This document shows positions 7,280 to 16,908 of a DNA stretch of 64,000 nucleotides, one piece after another. The stretch spans positions 5,522,823 through 5,586,822 of the forward strand of contig NZ_AP017422.1 in assembly GCF_002355595.1 (NCBI RefSeq), written 5' to 3'. The notes under the pieces are model-generated. The model saw only the letters and a list, made by a program, of their open reading frames with translations, made no database searches and had not been told where the DNA came from. Origin of the DNA: Filimonas lacunae. GTDB taxonomy: Bacteria > Bacteroidota > Bacteroidia > Chitinophagales > Chitinophagaceae. A program made the position numbers and the translations under genes. Position 1 is the stretch's first letter; every line of letters starts with the position of its first letter.

Positions 7280-8344
7280 ATGGCAGAAGATTTGGACATA
7301 CCGCAGGAGGAAACCCCCGACGAGGTGTATGAGCGAAAAGTGTATCACGTTGATAAGGGACAGGAACCTATGCGCATTGACAAATGGGTTCAAATACGAC
7401 TGGAAGGTGCCAGCCGTAATAAAATCCAGAATGCTATAGAAGCAGGTTTTTTAACGGTAAACGGCAAACAGGAAAAGAATAACTATAAAGTAAGGCCCGG
7501 AGATGAAATAGTGCTCATGAGCCTGGTGAACCCTGATTATACAGAGGTTAAACCTGAGAACATTCCGCTGAACATTGTTTACGAGGATGATGCCATTATG
7601 GTTGTGAACAAACCACCTAATATGGTAGTGCATCCTGGCGTAGGCAACTACACCGGCACTCTGCTCAATGGTATTGCTTATCACCTGTTGCAACAAAACC
7701 CCGGCCTGGTAGAAGAAGATTTACCACGTTATGGCCTGGTGCACCGGATTGATAAAAACACTACCGGCTTATTGGTAATAGCCAAAACATCAGAAGCAGC
7801 TGCCCACCTGGCCAAGCAATTCTTTAACCATACCGTTTCGCGCAAATATGTGGCACTGGTGTGGGGCGATGTAGAGCAGGAAGAAGGTACCATTGAAGCC
7901 CATATAGCACGCCACGAACGCTTTAGAAAGCAGTTTGCCGCCTACCCCGAGGGCGAAGTAGGCAAACATGCCATTACCCATTATAAAGTGCTGGAACGTT
8001 TTCATTATACCACCCTGGTGGAATGTGTGCTGGAAACAGGCCGTACCCACCAGATTCGGGTGCATATGAAACATATTGGCCATACCCTGTTTAACGACTG
8101 GGAATATGGTGGCGACAGAATATTGAAAGGAACGGTGTATACTAAATACAAGCAGTTTGTAGATAACTGTTTTGACATATGTTCACGCTGTGCCCTGCAC
8201 GCTAAAACACTGGGCTTTATACACCCCGTAACTCAAAAGGAAATGTTTTTTGAATCGCCTGTACCGGATGATATTTTACAGGTGCTGGACAAATGGCGTA
8301 CGTATGTAAAGGCCAAAGCCAGCCAGATTAACCAGGAAGGCTAA
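7280..8344 (+). CDS. rluD: RluA/RluD-family 23S rRNA pseudouridine synthase
   Basis: 354 aa. An N-terminal S4 RNA-binding domain (RIDKWVQIRLEGASRNKIQNAIEAGFLTVNGK, about 32-63) precedes the catalytic domain with HRIDKNTTGLLVIAK; Asp158 is the catalytic residue. The family converts uridines in 23S rRNA to pseudouridine. The RluD subtype is the best guess, and exact target positions cannot be read from sequence. A TATTTTTG -7-like box at 7268-7275 sits 4 nt before the ATG, implying a very short 5' UTR. Confidence 0.88.
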   Translation: MAEDLDIPQEETPDEVYERKVYHVDKGQEPMRIDKWVQIRLEGASRNKIQNAIEAGFLTVNGKQEKNNYKVRPGDEIVLMSLVNPDYTEVKPENIPLNIVYEDDAIMVVNKPPNMVVHPGVGNYTGTLLNGIAYHLLQQNPGLVEEDLPRYGLVHRIDKNTTGLLVIAKTSEAAAHLAKQFFNHTVSRKYVALVWGDVEQEEGTIEAHIARHERFRKQFAAYPEGEVGKHAITHYKVLERFHYTTLVECVLETGRTHQIRVHMKHIGHTLFNDWEYGGDRILKGTVYTKYKQFVDNCFDICSRCALHAKTLGFIHPVTQKEMFFESPVPDDILQVLDKWRTYVKAKASQINQEG

Positions 8345-9273
8345 TTCTTAAAATCAAATAATGTTGCAGTAAAGCGGGCTCGTTCCCGCTTTTTTAATAT
8401 CACATTCCAGTTACCGGAATAACGCAGCACGGCAGGCACCAGCAAATCGCCTATCCGGGTCATTTCCACTTCCATGCTTACATCAAAGTCGTACACACCG
8501 GCTTTATAACTGAGCGAGTAGTTGCGGGCCAGCACCTCCATGGTAGTGGCATCAAACCAGGTGGTCATATTATCTACTACAATATCATCCTTCTTAAACG
8601 TGCCCAAATCGTCTTTAGGCTTTACCGAAAACACATAGGCATAATGTCCTTTATACTCTGTATAATCTAACCGGTAGTTGTATAACTTATGCGCCCGGTC
8701 GTCATACAGGTCCAGTTTATTGCCCACAAAAGGTATCCCCGGAATTTTCTTGCCTGGATTAAAAAACAACATTTTCAATTGTTCTTTATGCTTGGCCATT
8801 CCCTTTTTACCATCTGTGCTAATAGCAGTACCCTGCACAATATTGTTTTCGCCACATACCCGGCCACGGGTTAAAAACAGGCTGGCATACATTTCACCCG
8901 TGAGGTAGTTAAAGCCACTGTCCGGGGTTAAAAAATCACCGGTGGTTTTTAACTCCTGTACTTCGGTAGTGCGGCAACCATTATCCCTGTGTTGCCTGGT
9001 TCGGCTGTAATAGCTGGCTATAGAAGCGCCCTTTTTATCCAGCATGGTAATATCATTCAGGGCAGAGAACTCCACAATACGAAGATTGCGGAAAGCTTTA
9101 TAAAAAGTGGTATCGTTCTTAATACGCTCTAACAGGCTTTTGTAATCCATATTATTACGTACAATAACAGGCGGCAGTGCCAGCGTGGTGTTTTCAAAAA
9201 CAACCGTTGTATCCTGCGCCAGTAGCTGGCCGGATACAACGGTACACAATAATATCGCGGTAAAACTCCGCAT
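8341..9273 (-). CDS. Exported protein of unknown function
   Basis: 310 aa with an N-terminal signal peptide (MRSFTAILLCTVVSGQLLAQ) and a beta-rich mature part (LPPVIVRNNMDYKSLLERIKNDTTFYKAFRNLRIVEFSALNDI...). Envelope proteins of this type are common in Bacteroidota, but I do not recognise a characterised family. Its start overlaps the def stop by one base, so it is in the def unit; its stop overlaps the rluD stop by 4 nt, convergently. A periplasmic or outer-membrane-associated location is inferred only from the signal peptide. Confidence 0.7.
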   Translation of the reverse strand: MRSFTAILLCTVVSGQLLAQDTTVVFENTTLALPPVIVRNNMDYKSLLERIKNDTTFYKAFRNLRIVEFSALNDITMLDKKGASIASYYSRTRQHRDNGCRTTEVQELKTTGDFLTPDSGFNYLTGEMYASLFLTRGRVCGENNIVQGTAISTDGKKGMAKHKEQLKMLFFNPGKKIPGIPFVGNKLDLYDDRAHKLYNYRLDYTEYKGHYAYVFSVKPKDDLGTFKKDDIVVDNMTTWFDATTMEVLARNYSLSYKAGVYDFDVSMEVEMTRIGDLLVPAVLRYSGNWNVILKKRERARFTATLFDFKN

Positions 9274-9851
9274 TATTTGGCAAAGGTCATTTTATAGTCT
9301 ACCCGTACTTTACCCTTACTAATGTCATTCAGTTTACCCTGTAACATCTTTCTTTTTAAAGGTTTCAGATAGTCTATAAACAACTTGCCTTCAATATGGT
9401 CATATTCATGCAAAATAACCCGGGCAGTAATGCCGTTAAAGGTTTCCGTATACTCTTTCCAGTTTTCATCCTGGTAAGTAAGCGTTACTTTTTCCGCACG
9501 CATTACGTCTTCCCTGATCTTAGGAATGCTTAAACAACCTTCATTATAAGGCCAGTCCTTGCCATCTGTAGCCATCACATGCGCATTAATAAACACCTTT
9601 TTAACACCAGGTTCGTCCGGGTATTCGCCCTTTTCATCTTCTTCCTGGTTTTCAAAAATCTGCGCACTATCTACAACAAACAAACGAATGTCGCGGTTAA
9701 TTTGAGGAGCAGCCAGCCCTACCCCACTGCTGGCATACATGGTTTCCCACATATCAGCGATCAGCTTCTCCAAACCCGGGTATTCCGGAGTAATATCCTG
9801 TGCCACCTTTCTTAAAACAGGTGCACCGTAAGCTACAATTGGTAAAATCAT
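9273..9851 (-). CDS. def: Peptide deformylase
   Basis: 192 aa. It removes the formyl group from nascent N-terminal Met. All three family motifs are present: GVGLAAPQ (43-50), EGCLSIP with Cys106, and HEYDH with His148, Glu149 and His152 as metal and catalytic ligands. There is an acidic insertion (NQEEDEKGEYPDEPG, about 68-82) between motifs 1 and 2. It is followed with 1-nt overlap by the exported-protein gene at 8341. Confidence 0.96.
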   Translation of the reverse strand: MILPIVAYGAPVLRKVAQDITPEYPGLEKLIADMWETMYASSGVGLAAPQINRDIRLFVVDSAQIFENQEEDEKGEYPDEPGVKKVFINAHVMATDGKDWPYNEGCLSIPKIREDVMRAEKVTLTYQDENWKEYTETFNGITARVILHEYDHIEGKLFIDYLKPLKRKMLQGKLNDISKGKVRVDYKMTFAK

Positions 9852-9889
9852 ATACTAACTTAAACAAATTTTAGTGTTTTTAAAATCTC

Positions 9890-10303
9890 TTACAGCAAAC
9901 TACGCATATACTCCTGTAACATAATAGTTGCTGCAATCTGGTCTACATTGCCCTTTTTCTGGCGGTCTTTCTTTTTCATTCCCATTTCCACCATGGCCTG
10001 CGATGCCATTTTAGAAGTATACCGCTCATCCACCATTTTCACAGGCATAGCCGGAAATTCTTTCGCCAGCCGCTTCACAAAAGCATTCACCAAAGGGGTG
10101 GCATGTGTATCGCTCTCGTCCCAGTTTTTAGGCTCTCCTACCAGTATCAGTTCTACCTGCTCCTGCTGAAAATAGTTTTTCAGAAACGGAAAAAGTTCTT
10201 TGGTTTCCACCGTAGTAAGGCTGGTGGCAATAATCTGCATCGGGTCTGTTACTGCCAGCCCCGTGCGCTTTCCACCATAATCCACACAAATAATACGTGC
10301 CAT
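9890..10303 (-). CDS. ruvX: RuvX/YqgF-family putative pre-16S rRNA nuclease / Holliday junction resolvase
   Basis: 137 aa, normal length. The RNase H-like fold is shown by MARIICVDYGGKRTGLAVTD (catalytic Asp8), LILVGEPKN and VDERYTSKMA. Homologues act in 16S rRNA 5' end maturation, with a resolvase role also proposed. It lies 7 nt downstream of the prenyltransferase gene and 38 nt upstream of def, within one minus-strand unit. Confidence 0.9.
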   Translation of the reverse strand: MARIICVDYGGKRTGLAVTDPMQIIATSLTTVETKELFPFLKNYFQQEQVELILVGEPKNWDESDTHATPLVNAFVKRLAKEFPAMPVKMVDERYTSKMASQAMVEMGMKKKDRQKKGNVDQIAATIMLQEYMRSLL

Positions 10304-10310
10304 AAACGTT

Positions 10311-11234
10311 TTAAAAAATCAACAGATCAGCTATTACCAAAACGCCAAACACCACGCTGGCAATACCATTGGCAGTCATAAAAGCAATATTCACCTTACT
10401 TAAATCATCCGGCTTTACAATAGAATGCTGGTAAATAAGCATCCCCACAAACACCGCAATGCCCACCCAGAAAATAACATGAAAACCACCATACACACCG
10501 GCTGCCATTACGCAGGCTGCACTTAACACATGCAACAGCTCCGAAACACGCAAAGCCTTTTTCTTACCCAATACAGAGGGTATAGAATACAGTTCCTGCG
10601 ACTGGTCAAAATCAATATCCTGCAGGGCATAGATGACATCAAAGCCACTTACCCAAAAAATAACGGCGAACGAAAACAAAATAGGCAGCAGGTCAAAACG
10701 GCCTGTTACCGCCAGGTAGGCTCCTATAGGCGCTAACGAAAGGCCTAACCCCAGCACCAGGTGGCACAAAGGCGTAAAACGCTTGGTATAGCTATAGAAA
10801 AGAATGACAAACAAAGCGATGGGCGACAGGAAAAGACAAATAGAATTGATAAAAAAAGTAGCGATAACAAAAAGCACGCAGTTTAAAATCACAAAGCGTA
10901 AAGCGCTGTTGGCCGAAATAATGCCCTTGGGTATTTCACGAATGGCGGTACGCGGATTTTTAGCATCAAAACTGCGATCCAGGTAACGGTTAAAAGCCAT
11001 AGCCGCACTACGGGCAGTAACCATGCACACCAATACCAGCAACAACTTTATACTGGTTTCTTTAAAGTTAAGTCCATTGGTAATATCACCTGCCCAGCCA
11101 ATGCTTTTGTTCAGGCTTACCGTATGCAGGCCGCCATTAAAAGCTCCCAGCGAAAAACCTATCAATGCAAAAGGGAGCGCAAAAATGGTATGTGAAAATT
11201 TTACCAGGCTCAGATAATTCTTTACAGTACTCAT
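10311..11234 (-). CDS. UbiA-family prenyltransferase (likely quinone biosynthesis)
   Basis: 307 aa, multi-pass membrane protein. The first Asp-rich motif is NRYLDRSFDAKNPRT (about 83-97) and the second is DIDFDQSQE (about 207-215), both binding Mg-prenyl diphosphate in this family. YSYTKRFTPLCHLVLGLGLSLAPIGAYLA matches the UbiA/MqnP type. It prenylates an aromatic ring, probably in the menaquinone (futalosine or classical) route. The substrate is not decided by sequence alone. Clustered with the SpoU methyltransferase upstream and ruvX downstream, each about 8 nt apart. Confidence 0.82.
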   Translation of the reverse strand: MSTVKNYLSLVKFSHTIFALPFALIGFSLGAFNGGLHTVSLNKSIGWAGDITNGLNFKETSIKLLLVLVCMVTARSAAMAFNRYLDRSFDAKNPRTAIREIPKGIISANSALRFVILNCVLFVIATFFINSICLFLSPIALFVILFYSYTKRFTPLCHLVLGLGLSLAPIGAYLAVTGRFDLLPILFSFAVIFWVSGFDVIYALQDIDFDQSQELYSIPSVLGKKKALRVSELLHVLSAACVMAAGVYGGFHVIFWVGIAVFVGMLIYQHSIVKPDDLSKVNIAFMTANGIASVVFGVLVIADLLIF

Positions 11235-11242
11235 ATACAGTG

Positions 11243-11788
11243 TTATCCTCTTTTTAAATCAATAATGCGTTGTTCAGATAATTTCCATAACACAATGCCC
11301 GCCGCCACAGATATATTTAAAGAATGCTTCATGCCCAGTTGCGGAATTTCCAGGCAACCGTCGCAATGTTGTAGCACATCCTGATCCACCCCTTCTACTT
11401 CATTCCCAAACACCACTGCTATTTTCTCACCCGGTTGGGCCGTATAGGTTTCCAGCGAAATGCTGCCTTCGGTTTGTTCAATACCCAGCACCCGGTAGCC
11501 CTGTTCTTTTAATTGCAATACGGCTTCCAGGGTAGTAGGTGTATACACCCAATCTACCGACTCCGTAGCGCCCAGCGCCGTTTTATGAATGTCGCGGTGT
11601 GGCGGTTGCGGCGTATAGCCACACAAAACTACTCCTTCTGCCAAAAATGCATCCGCTGTTCTAAACACACTACCCACGTTATGCATACTCCGGATATTAT
11701 CCAAAACGGCTACCACCGGATTTTTAGAAGCCTGCTTAAATTCCGCTACAGTCTTACGTCCCAGTTCGTCCATGCTAAGTTTCCGCAT
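11243..11788 (-). CDS. SpoU/TrmH-family RNA 2'-O-methyltransferase
   Basis: 181 aa from the ATG at 11788 (MRKLSMDELGRK). A longer reading to 11938 is rejected because it would run into the mutS start and adds Cys-rich residues foreign to the family. SPOUT motifs visible: NIRSMHNVGSVFRTADAF (motif 1), IAVVFGNEVEGVDQDVL (motif 2) and IPQLGMKHSLNISVAAGIVLW (motif 3). The fold binds SAM in a knot and methylates a ribose in tRNA or rRNA; the target is not known here. Divergent from mutS. Confidence 0.88.
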   Translation of the reverse strand: MRKLSMDELGRKTVAEFKQASKNPVVAVLDNIRSMHNVGSVFRTADAFLAEGVVLCGYTPQPPHRDIHKTALGATESVDWVYTPTTLEAVLQLKEQGYRVLGIEQTEGSISLETYTAQPGEKIAVVFGNEVEGVDQDVLQHCDGCLEIPQLGMKHSLNISVAAGIVLWKLSEQRIIDLKRG

Positions 11789-11885
11789 GCGGCAAAGGTA
11801 TAACTTTCCCACCTTACACTCATTTTGTCCACATTCCCTGCAGCCCCGGCCGGCCATTTTATCACCTGCTTTATATTTGCCGCCT

Positions 11886-14522
11886 ATGGCTAAAGCAGCA
11901 TCCGATACACCTTTAATGCAACAACACCGGGCTATCAAGCAAAAATACCCGGATGCAATACTCCTTTTCAGAGTAGGTGACTTTTACGAAACCTTTGGAG
12001 AAGACGCTATTGTAACTGCCCGCGTACTGGGTATTACCTTAACCAAACGAAATAACGGAGCCGCCTCCGGTGCTTCTGAACTGGCTGGTTTTCCACACCA
12101 TGCCCTGGACACTTACCTGCACAAACTGGTAAAAGCGGGCTACCGTGTAGCCGTGTGCGACCAGCTGGAAGATCCCAAACAGGCTAAAGGCATTGTAAAA
12201 CGCGGAGTTACCGAAATGGTGACGCCCGGCGTAGCCATGAACGATAAATTGCTGGAACATAACAGCAACAACTTCCTGGCAGGCGTACATTTTAATGAAG
12301 AGCAATCGGGTATCGCCTTCCTGGATATATCTACAGGTGAGTTTTTTGTAGCAGAAGGAAACCAGGAATACATCGACAGGCTGTTACAAAGCCTGCGTCC
12401 GGCCGAAGTTATTTTCCAGCGCAGCTACCAGAAGCAGTTCAAAGAAAACTATGGCAGTCGCTTTTACACCTATACACTCGAAAGCTGGATATTCGACGAA
12501 GCCTTTGCCACCGAAAGCCTGTTAAAGCATTTTCATACACATAGCCTCAAAGGTTTTGGTATCGAAAACATGCCCGTAGGCATTATTGCCGCCGGTGCTG
12601 TGCTCCATTATCTGAAAGATACCGAGCATCCAAACCTGCAACACATCACCACCATCCAACGCCTGGAAAGGGAAGATTATTTGTGGATGGACCGGTTTAC
12701 CATACGCAACCTTGAATTGTTGAGCAACTCCGGCGAGCAAACCAACAGCCTGTTAAAAGTGCTGGACAACACGGTAAGCCCTATGGGCGCCCGTTTAATG
12801 AAACGCTGGTTGTTATTACCACTGCGCGATGCCACCCGTATTAACGAAAGGCTGAACCTGGTAGAACATTTTATCAAAGACACCGAACTGCGCAAACAGA
12901 TACAACACCTGGTAAAAGAATCAGGCGATGTGGAAAGGCTGGTAAGTAAGGTGCCGGTAAAAAGAATCAACCCGCGCGAAATACTGCATCTGGCCAAAGG
13001 CCTGTATGCCGCCCACCAGGTAAAACAAATTACCGCCCAAAGCGACAACGCCTACCTGGTACACTTATCCGGATTATTGAACGCCTGCCTGCCTATTGCC
13101 GACAGAATCACCAATACCATTACCGAAAACCCACCGGTGGCAGTAAACAAAGGCAGTATTATTAAAGCAGGTATACATGCCGAGCTGGACGATCTGCGTA
13201 AAATAGCCAGTGGCGGTAAAGAATACCTGGTAGAAATTCAGCAACGCGAAGCCGATAAAACAGGTATCTCTTCTTTAAAAATCAGCTTCAATAATGTGTT
13301 CGGTTACTACCTGGAAGTAACCAACTCTCATAAATCTAAAGTACCGGCCGATTGGATACGCAAACAAACCCTGGCCAATGCAGAAAGATATATTACTCCG
13401 GAGCTGAAAGAGTATGAAGAGAAGATCACCGGTGCAGAAGATAAAATCTCGGCCATCGAATCTGCTTTGTACGACGAGCTGTTACAGGAGCTGCAACAAT
13501 TTATAGCCCCTATACAGGTAAACGGTAACATACTGGCTATACTGGATTGTATCATTTGCTTTGCCGAAAACGCATTGCACTACAATTACAAAAAGCCCGT
13601 ATTACACGATGGCTACGATTTGCATTTAAAAGCCAGCCGCCACCCGGTAATTGAGCGTAACCTTCCGGCAGGAGAACAATACATCTCCAACGATATCACA
13701 CTCGACCCCGAGAACCAGCAGGTGATTATCCTTACCGGACCCAACATGAGTGGTAAAAGCGCCATCCTGCGCCAGACCGCACTCAACACCTTAATGGCGC
13801 ATATGGGTAGCTTTGTGGCAGCAGATGCCGCTCACATACCTGTTACCGATAAAATATTCACCCGTGTAGGCGCCAGCGACAACCTCAGCGGTGGCGAAAG
13901 TACCTTTATGGTGGAGATGAACGAAACCGCCAGCATCATCAATAACATATCCGGCCGCAGCCTTATTTTATTGGATGAAATTGGAAGGGGTACCTCTACC
14001 TACGATGGCATCTCTATTGCCTGGAGTATTGTAGAGCATTTGCACAACTCCAAAGAAGCGCCTAAAACCTTATTTGCCACGCACTATCACGAGTTGAACG
14101 AGCTGGAAAATAAGTTGCCACGCATCAAAAACTTCCACGTGACCAACAAGGAAGTGGCTAATAAAATCATTTTCCTGCGTAAGCTGGCACCCGGTGGCAG
14201 CACACACAGCTTTGGTATTCATGTGGCTAAAATGGCAGGCATGCCGCCATCACTTATTGCGCGCGCCACAGACATTATGCAACAGCTGGAAGAGAAGCAT
14301 GTGGATGAAAAAAGCGACGATAACAACGGCAGCCCACGGGTAGAAAAACTACACGACAACATTCAGAAACTGAACACTGCCCAAATGCAGATGTCTATTT
14401 TTGATGCCCACAGCGAAACTTTTGATGAAATAAGAAAACGTCTCGACAACATTGATATTAACCGCCTTACCCCGGTAGAAGCCTTAATGAAACTGAGCGA
14501 GATAAAAGGATTATTGAAATAA
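11886..14522 (+). CDS. mutS: DNA mismatch repair protein MutS
   Basis: 878 aa from the ATG at 11886 (MAKAASDTPLMQQHRAIKQKYPDAILLFRVGDFYETF). That start fits the family because the mismatch-contacting F-x-E (FYETF) then lies near residue 34. The Walker A motif TGPNMSGKS is near residue 620, followed by the Walker B region LILLDEIGRGTSTYDG and the helix-turn-helix end. It recognises mismatches as a dimer. A TATATTTG -7 box at 11872-11879 lies just before the ATG. Residues after the ATPase (DEKSDDNNGSPRVEKL) are a linker to the C-terminal dimerisation helix. Confidence 0.97.
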   Translation: MAKAASDTPLMQQHRAIKQKYPDAILLFRVGDFYETFGEDAIVTARVLGITLTKRNNGAASGASELAGFPHHALDTYLHKLVKAGYRVAVCDQLEDPKQAKGIVKRGVTEMVTPGVAMNDKLLEHNSNNFLAGVHFNEEQSGIAFLDISTGEFFVAEGNQEYIDRLLQSLRPAEVIFQRSYQKQFKENYGSRFYTYTLESWIFDEAFATESLLKHFHTHSLKGFGIENMPVGIIAAGAVLHYLKDTEHPNLQHITTIQRLEREDYLWMDRFTIRNLELLSNSGEQTNSLLKVLDNTVSPMGARLMKRWLLLPLRDATRINERLNLVEHFIKDTELRKQIQHLVKESGDVERLVSKVPVKRINPREILHLAKGLYAAHQVKQITAQSDNAYLVHLSGLLNACLPIADRITNTITENPPVAVNKGSIIKAGIHAELDDLRKIASGGKEYLVEIQQREADKTGISSLKISFNNVFGYYLEVTNSHKSKVPADWIRKQTLANAERYITPELKEYEEKITGAEDKISAIESALYDELLQELQQFIAPIQVNGNILAILDCIICFAENALHYNYKKPVLHDGYDLHLKASRHPVIERNLPAGEQYISNDITLDPENQQVIILTGPNMSGKSAILRQTALNTLMAHMGSFVAADAAHIPVTDKIFTRVGASDNLSGGESTFMVEMNETASIINNISGRSLILLDEIGRGTSTYDGISIAWSIVEHLHNSKEAPKTLFATHYHELNELENKLPRIKNFHVTNKEVANKIIFLRKLAPGGSTHSFGIHVAKMAGMPPSLIARATDIMQQLEEKHVDEKSDDNNGSPRVEKLHDNIQKLNTAQMQMSIFDAHSETFDEIRKRLDNIDINRLTPVEALMKLSEIKGLLK

Positions 14523-14560
14523 CAGACCGCTATTGTACATTGCTATACAATAGTAAAACA

Positions 14561-15628
14561 ATGGCTGACTTTTTTGATAGCAACAGTACCCGCCCACAAC
14601 ATGTGCGGGTACTGTTATTACAGGGCAACATACAGATATACGATACAGAAAGCAGGCAACTACTGCACACCTTTCCCTTACTGCAATGCATACCCGAAAA
14701 GCAAAGCAACCAGTTAACTGTATACCTTAACTCCGAACGCAACGCCCGGGTAGAAATTCCCTACACCAACCCCATAGCACAATTAATAGAAGAAGAAAAG
14801 CAACTACAACAGTCAGGTTCTTTGGGCAAAGTGAAGAAATACCGCTCCTTACTCATAGGCTTGCTGGTAACATTGGTAGTGATAGGTGGTTTACTGTTTG
14901 CATTGATACATGCCATACCAGCCATAGGCGTACGCGCCATATCTATTGAGCAGGAACAGGCATTAGGCAACACCCTTTACAAAACACAGGTGCAGCAAAA
15001 TCAGTTAGACACCACTGCCACCCGGTTGGTGCAACAGTTTGCCGGCCACATACATTTAAGTGATACTTACCCGTTACATATAGTAGTAGTGAATGATAAA
15101 GAAATCAATGCCTTTGCCTTACCCGGAGGTTATATCGTTGTCAATACCGGTATTATACAACATATACATTCTTACGAAGAGCTGGCGGCATTATTAGCAC
15201 ATGAAGTAACACATATCAATAACCGGCATAGCCTGCGTTCCATTTTAAAAGAAGCATCCTTATCCGTCTCTCTGGCACTCATCTTCGGCAACAGTTCCGC
15301 CATAACTACAGGCGTTGTCAAAAGTGCAGCACAGTTATCTTCCCTCTCCTACTCCCGTAGCCTGGAAGCGGAAGCAGATAAAACCGGGATAGAAATTTTG
15401 AAAAAGAATACGATTAATCCTTCCGGCATGCTGCAACTGATGCGCGATTTACAGGCCAGCGAAAAAATACAGCCTATCCGTTTTCTCAGCTCACACCCAC
15501 TCACCAGCGACCGTATTACTGCTGCAGAGCAGGCTATACAAAAAACAGGAGCGGATACTTATCCAGTTAACATACCACTGCAACAAACCTGGAAATTGCT
15601 GAAAGAAAGCCAGGACGCCACTTTTTAA
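14561..15628 (+). CDS. M48-family membrane metalloprotease
   Basis: 355 aa from the ATG at 14561; an in-frame TTG 21 nt upstream is less likely. There is one transmembrane segment near residues 96-118 (SLLIGLLVTLVVIGGLLFALIHAIPAI), then the protease domain with the zinc motif HEVTH at about 214-218 and the third ligand in SRSLEAEADKTGIEIL. It resembles the BepA/Oma1-like group that acts in envelope or membrane protein quality control. The first ~90 residues are a small cytoplasmic domain. A hairpin (CTATTGTA/TACAATAG, 14529-14552) lies between mutS and this start. Confidence 0.85.
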   Translation: MADFFDSNSTRPQHVRVLLLQGNIQIYDTESRQLLHTFPLLQCIPEKQSNQLTVYLNSERNARVEIPYTNPIAQLIEEEKQLQQSGSLGKVKKYRSLLIGLLVTLVVIGGLLFALIHAIPAIGVRAISIEQEQALGNTLYKTQVQQNQLDTTATRLVQQFAGHIHLSDTYPLHIVVVNDKEINAFALPGGYIVVNTGIIQHIHSYEELAALLAHEVTHINNRHSLRSILKEASLSVSLALIFGNSSAITTGVVKSAAQLSSLSYSRSLEAEADKTGIEILKKNTINPSGMLQLMRDLQASEKIQPIRFLSSHPLTSDRITAAEQAIQKTGADTYPVNIPLQQTWKLLKESQDATF

Positions 15629-15671
15629 ATTGCGTACAAAACACACATATCCTTCATCTATGCGCACAAAA

Positions 15672-15707
15672 AAAGCGTTTCTGTACCCCCCGGTGAGAAA
15701 CGCTTTT
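15672..15707. terminator. Bidirectional terminator
   Basis: Stem AAAGCGTTTCT / AGAAACGCTTT between the convergent M48 and isoaspartyl peptidase genes, with A/T runs on both sides. Confidence 0.75.
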
Positions 15708-15795
15708 ACTTGTTGTAACAAAACAATGTAATTACACTGCCTGCTTATTAAATACAAGACCAATTTTATGCCAATTAGTTTAACGGGCAAAAAAA

Positions 15796-16743
15796 TTATT
15801 TATAAATGGCAGTTTCATTTAGTCCTGCGCTACTTTTTACACCACGATACATACCCGCACTATTCAACACCATAGCCGCATTTCCCTGGCTATCTACCCC
15901 AATCATACCACCTTCACCACCCATTTTCACCAGTTTATCCAGCACTACCACTTCCATGGCTTCCTGCAGGCTCAAACCTTTATACTCCATTAAGCAGCTT
16001 ACATCGTAAGCAGCTACGCTGCGTATAAACATTTCGCCGTGCCCAGTGCAGCTGATGCCGCAGGTTTTATTATTAGCATAAGTGCCGGCACCAATTACAG
16101 GGCTATCACCAATACGGCCATATTTTTTATTGGTCATACCACCGGTAGAAGTGGCAGCAGCAATATTACCCTGCGCATCCAAAGCAACCGCACCTACGGT
16201 TCCAAACTTCTTATCCTTCATTAGTTCCTCTAAACGCTGGTGGGTATGATCCAGTGAGTAATTATCCGAATCGCGTATTGCTTTCCACTGATCATATCTG
16301 AATTGTGAGAAAAAATACTCATCAGGTTCCAGCTTCACTCCCTGCTTAATAGCAAAATCGTTAGCCCCTTTACCACTTAAAAACACGTGATTGCTGTTAC
16401 GCATTACTTCTGTAGCCAGCTCAATAGGATTGCGCACGTTGCGGATAGCCGCCACTGCACCAGCAGCCAGTGAACTGCCATCCATAATGGCAGCGTCCAT
16501 TTCCTGAACACCTTTTTTGGTAAATACAGATCCTCGGCCTGCATTAAAAAGCATGTTATCTTCCAGCAAAACAATAGCGGCTTTAATAGCATTTACTGCA
16601 CTACCGCCACGCTCCAGCACTCCGTAACCAGCAGTAAGGGCTTCTTCTAATCCTTCCTGGTAAGCTTCTTCCAGTTCTTTGGTCATGTCCTCCTTCAAAA
16701 TAGTTCCGGCACCACCATGTATAACTATAGTATACCTGCTCAT
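15796..16743 (-). CDS. Isoaspartyl peptidase / plant-type L-asparaginase (Ntn hydrolase)
   Basis: 315 aa. IVIHGGAG (7-14) and the autoprocessing site KFG-Thr182-VGAVALD identify the asparaginase-2 family, which cleaves itself before the Thr that becomes the nucleophile. NIAAATSTGGMTNKKYGRIGDSPVIGAGTYA is the substrate-binding segment. It removes isoaspartyl residues from peptides and hydrolyses Asn. No signal peptide is seen, so it is probably cytoplasmic. Single-gene unit. Confidence 0.92.
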   Translation of the reverse strand: MSRYTIVIHGGAGTILKEDMTKELEEAYQEGLEEALTAGYGVLERGGSAVNAIKAAIVLLEDNMLFNAGRGSVFTKKGVQEMDAAIMDGSSLAAGAVAAIRNVRNPIELATEVMRNSNHVFLSGKGANDFAIKQGVKLEPDEYFFSQFRYDQWKAIRDSDNYSLDHTHQRLEELMKDKKFGTVGAVALDAQGNIAAATSTGGMTNKKYGRIGDSPVIGAGTYANNKTCGISCTGHGEMFIRSVAAYDVSCLMEYKGLSLQEAMEVVVLDKLVKMGGEGGMIGVDSQGNAAMVLNSAGMYRGVKSSAGLNETAIYK

Positions 16744-16908
16744 AAGATCGAATGTATTGGGGTTTTATTTGGCGCCGAAAATAGTGCTTTTAGCAACGAA
16801 CAGTTTTGAATATTAGACGCAACAACTTAAATATTCATCAAGTAAAAACACTTTTACTTAAAGAATATCAATTTACAAGCTAAAAAAAGGAAAGCTATTA
16901 GATATTTT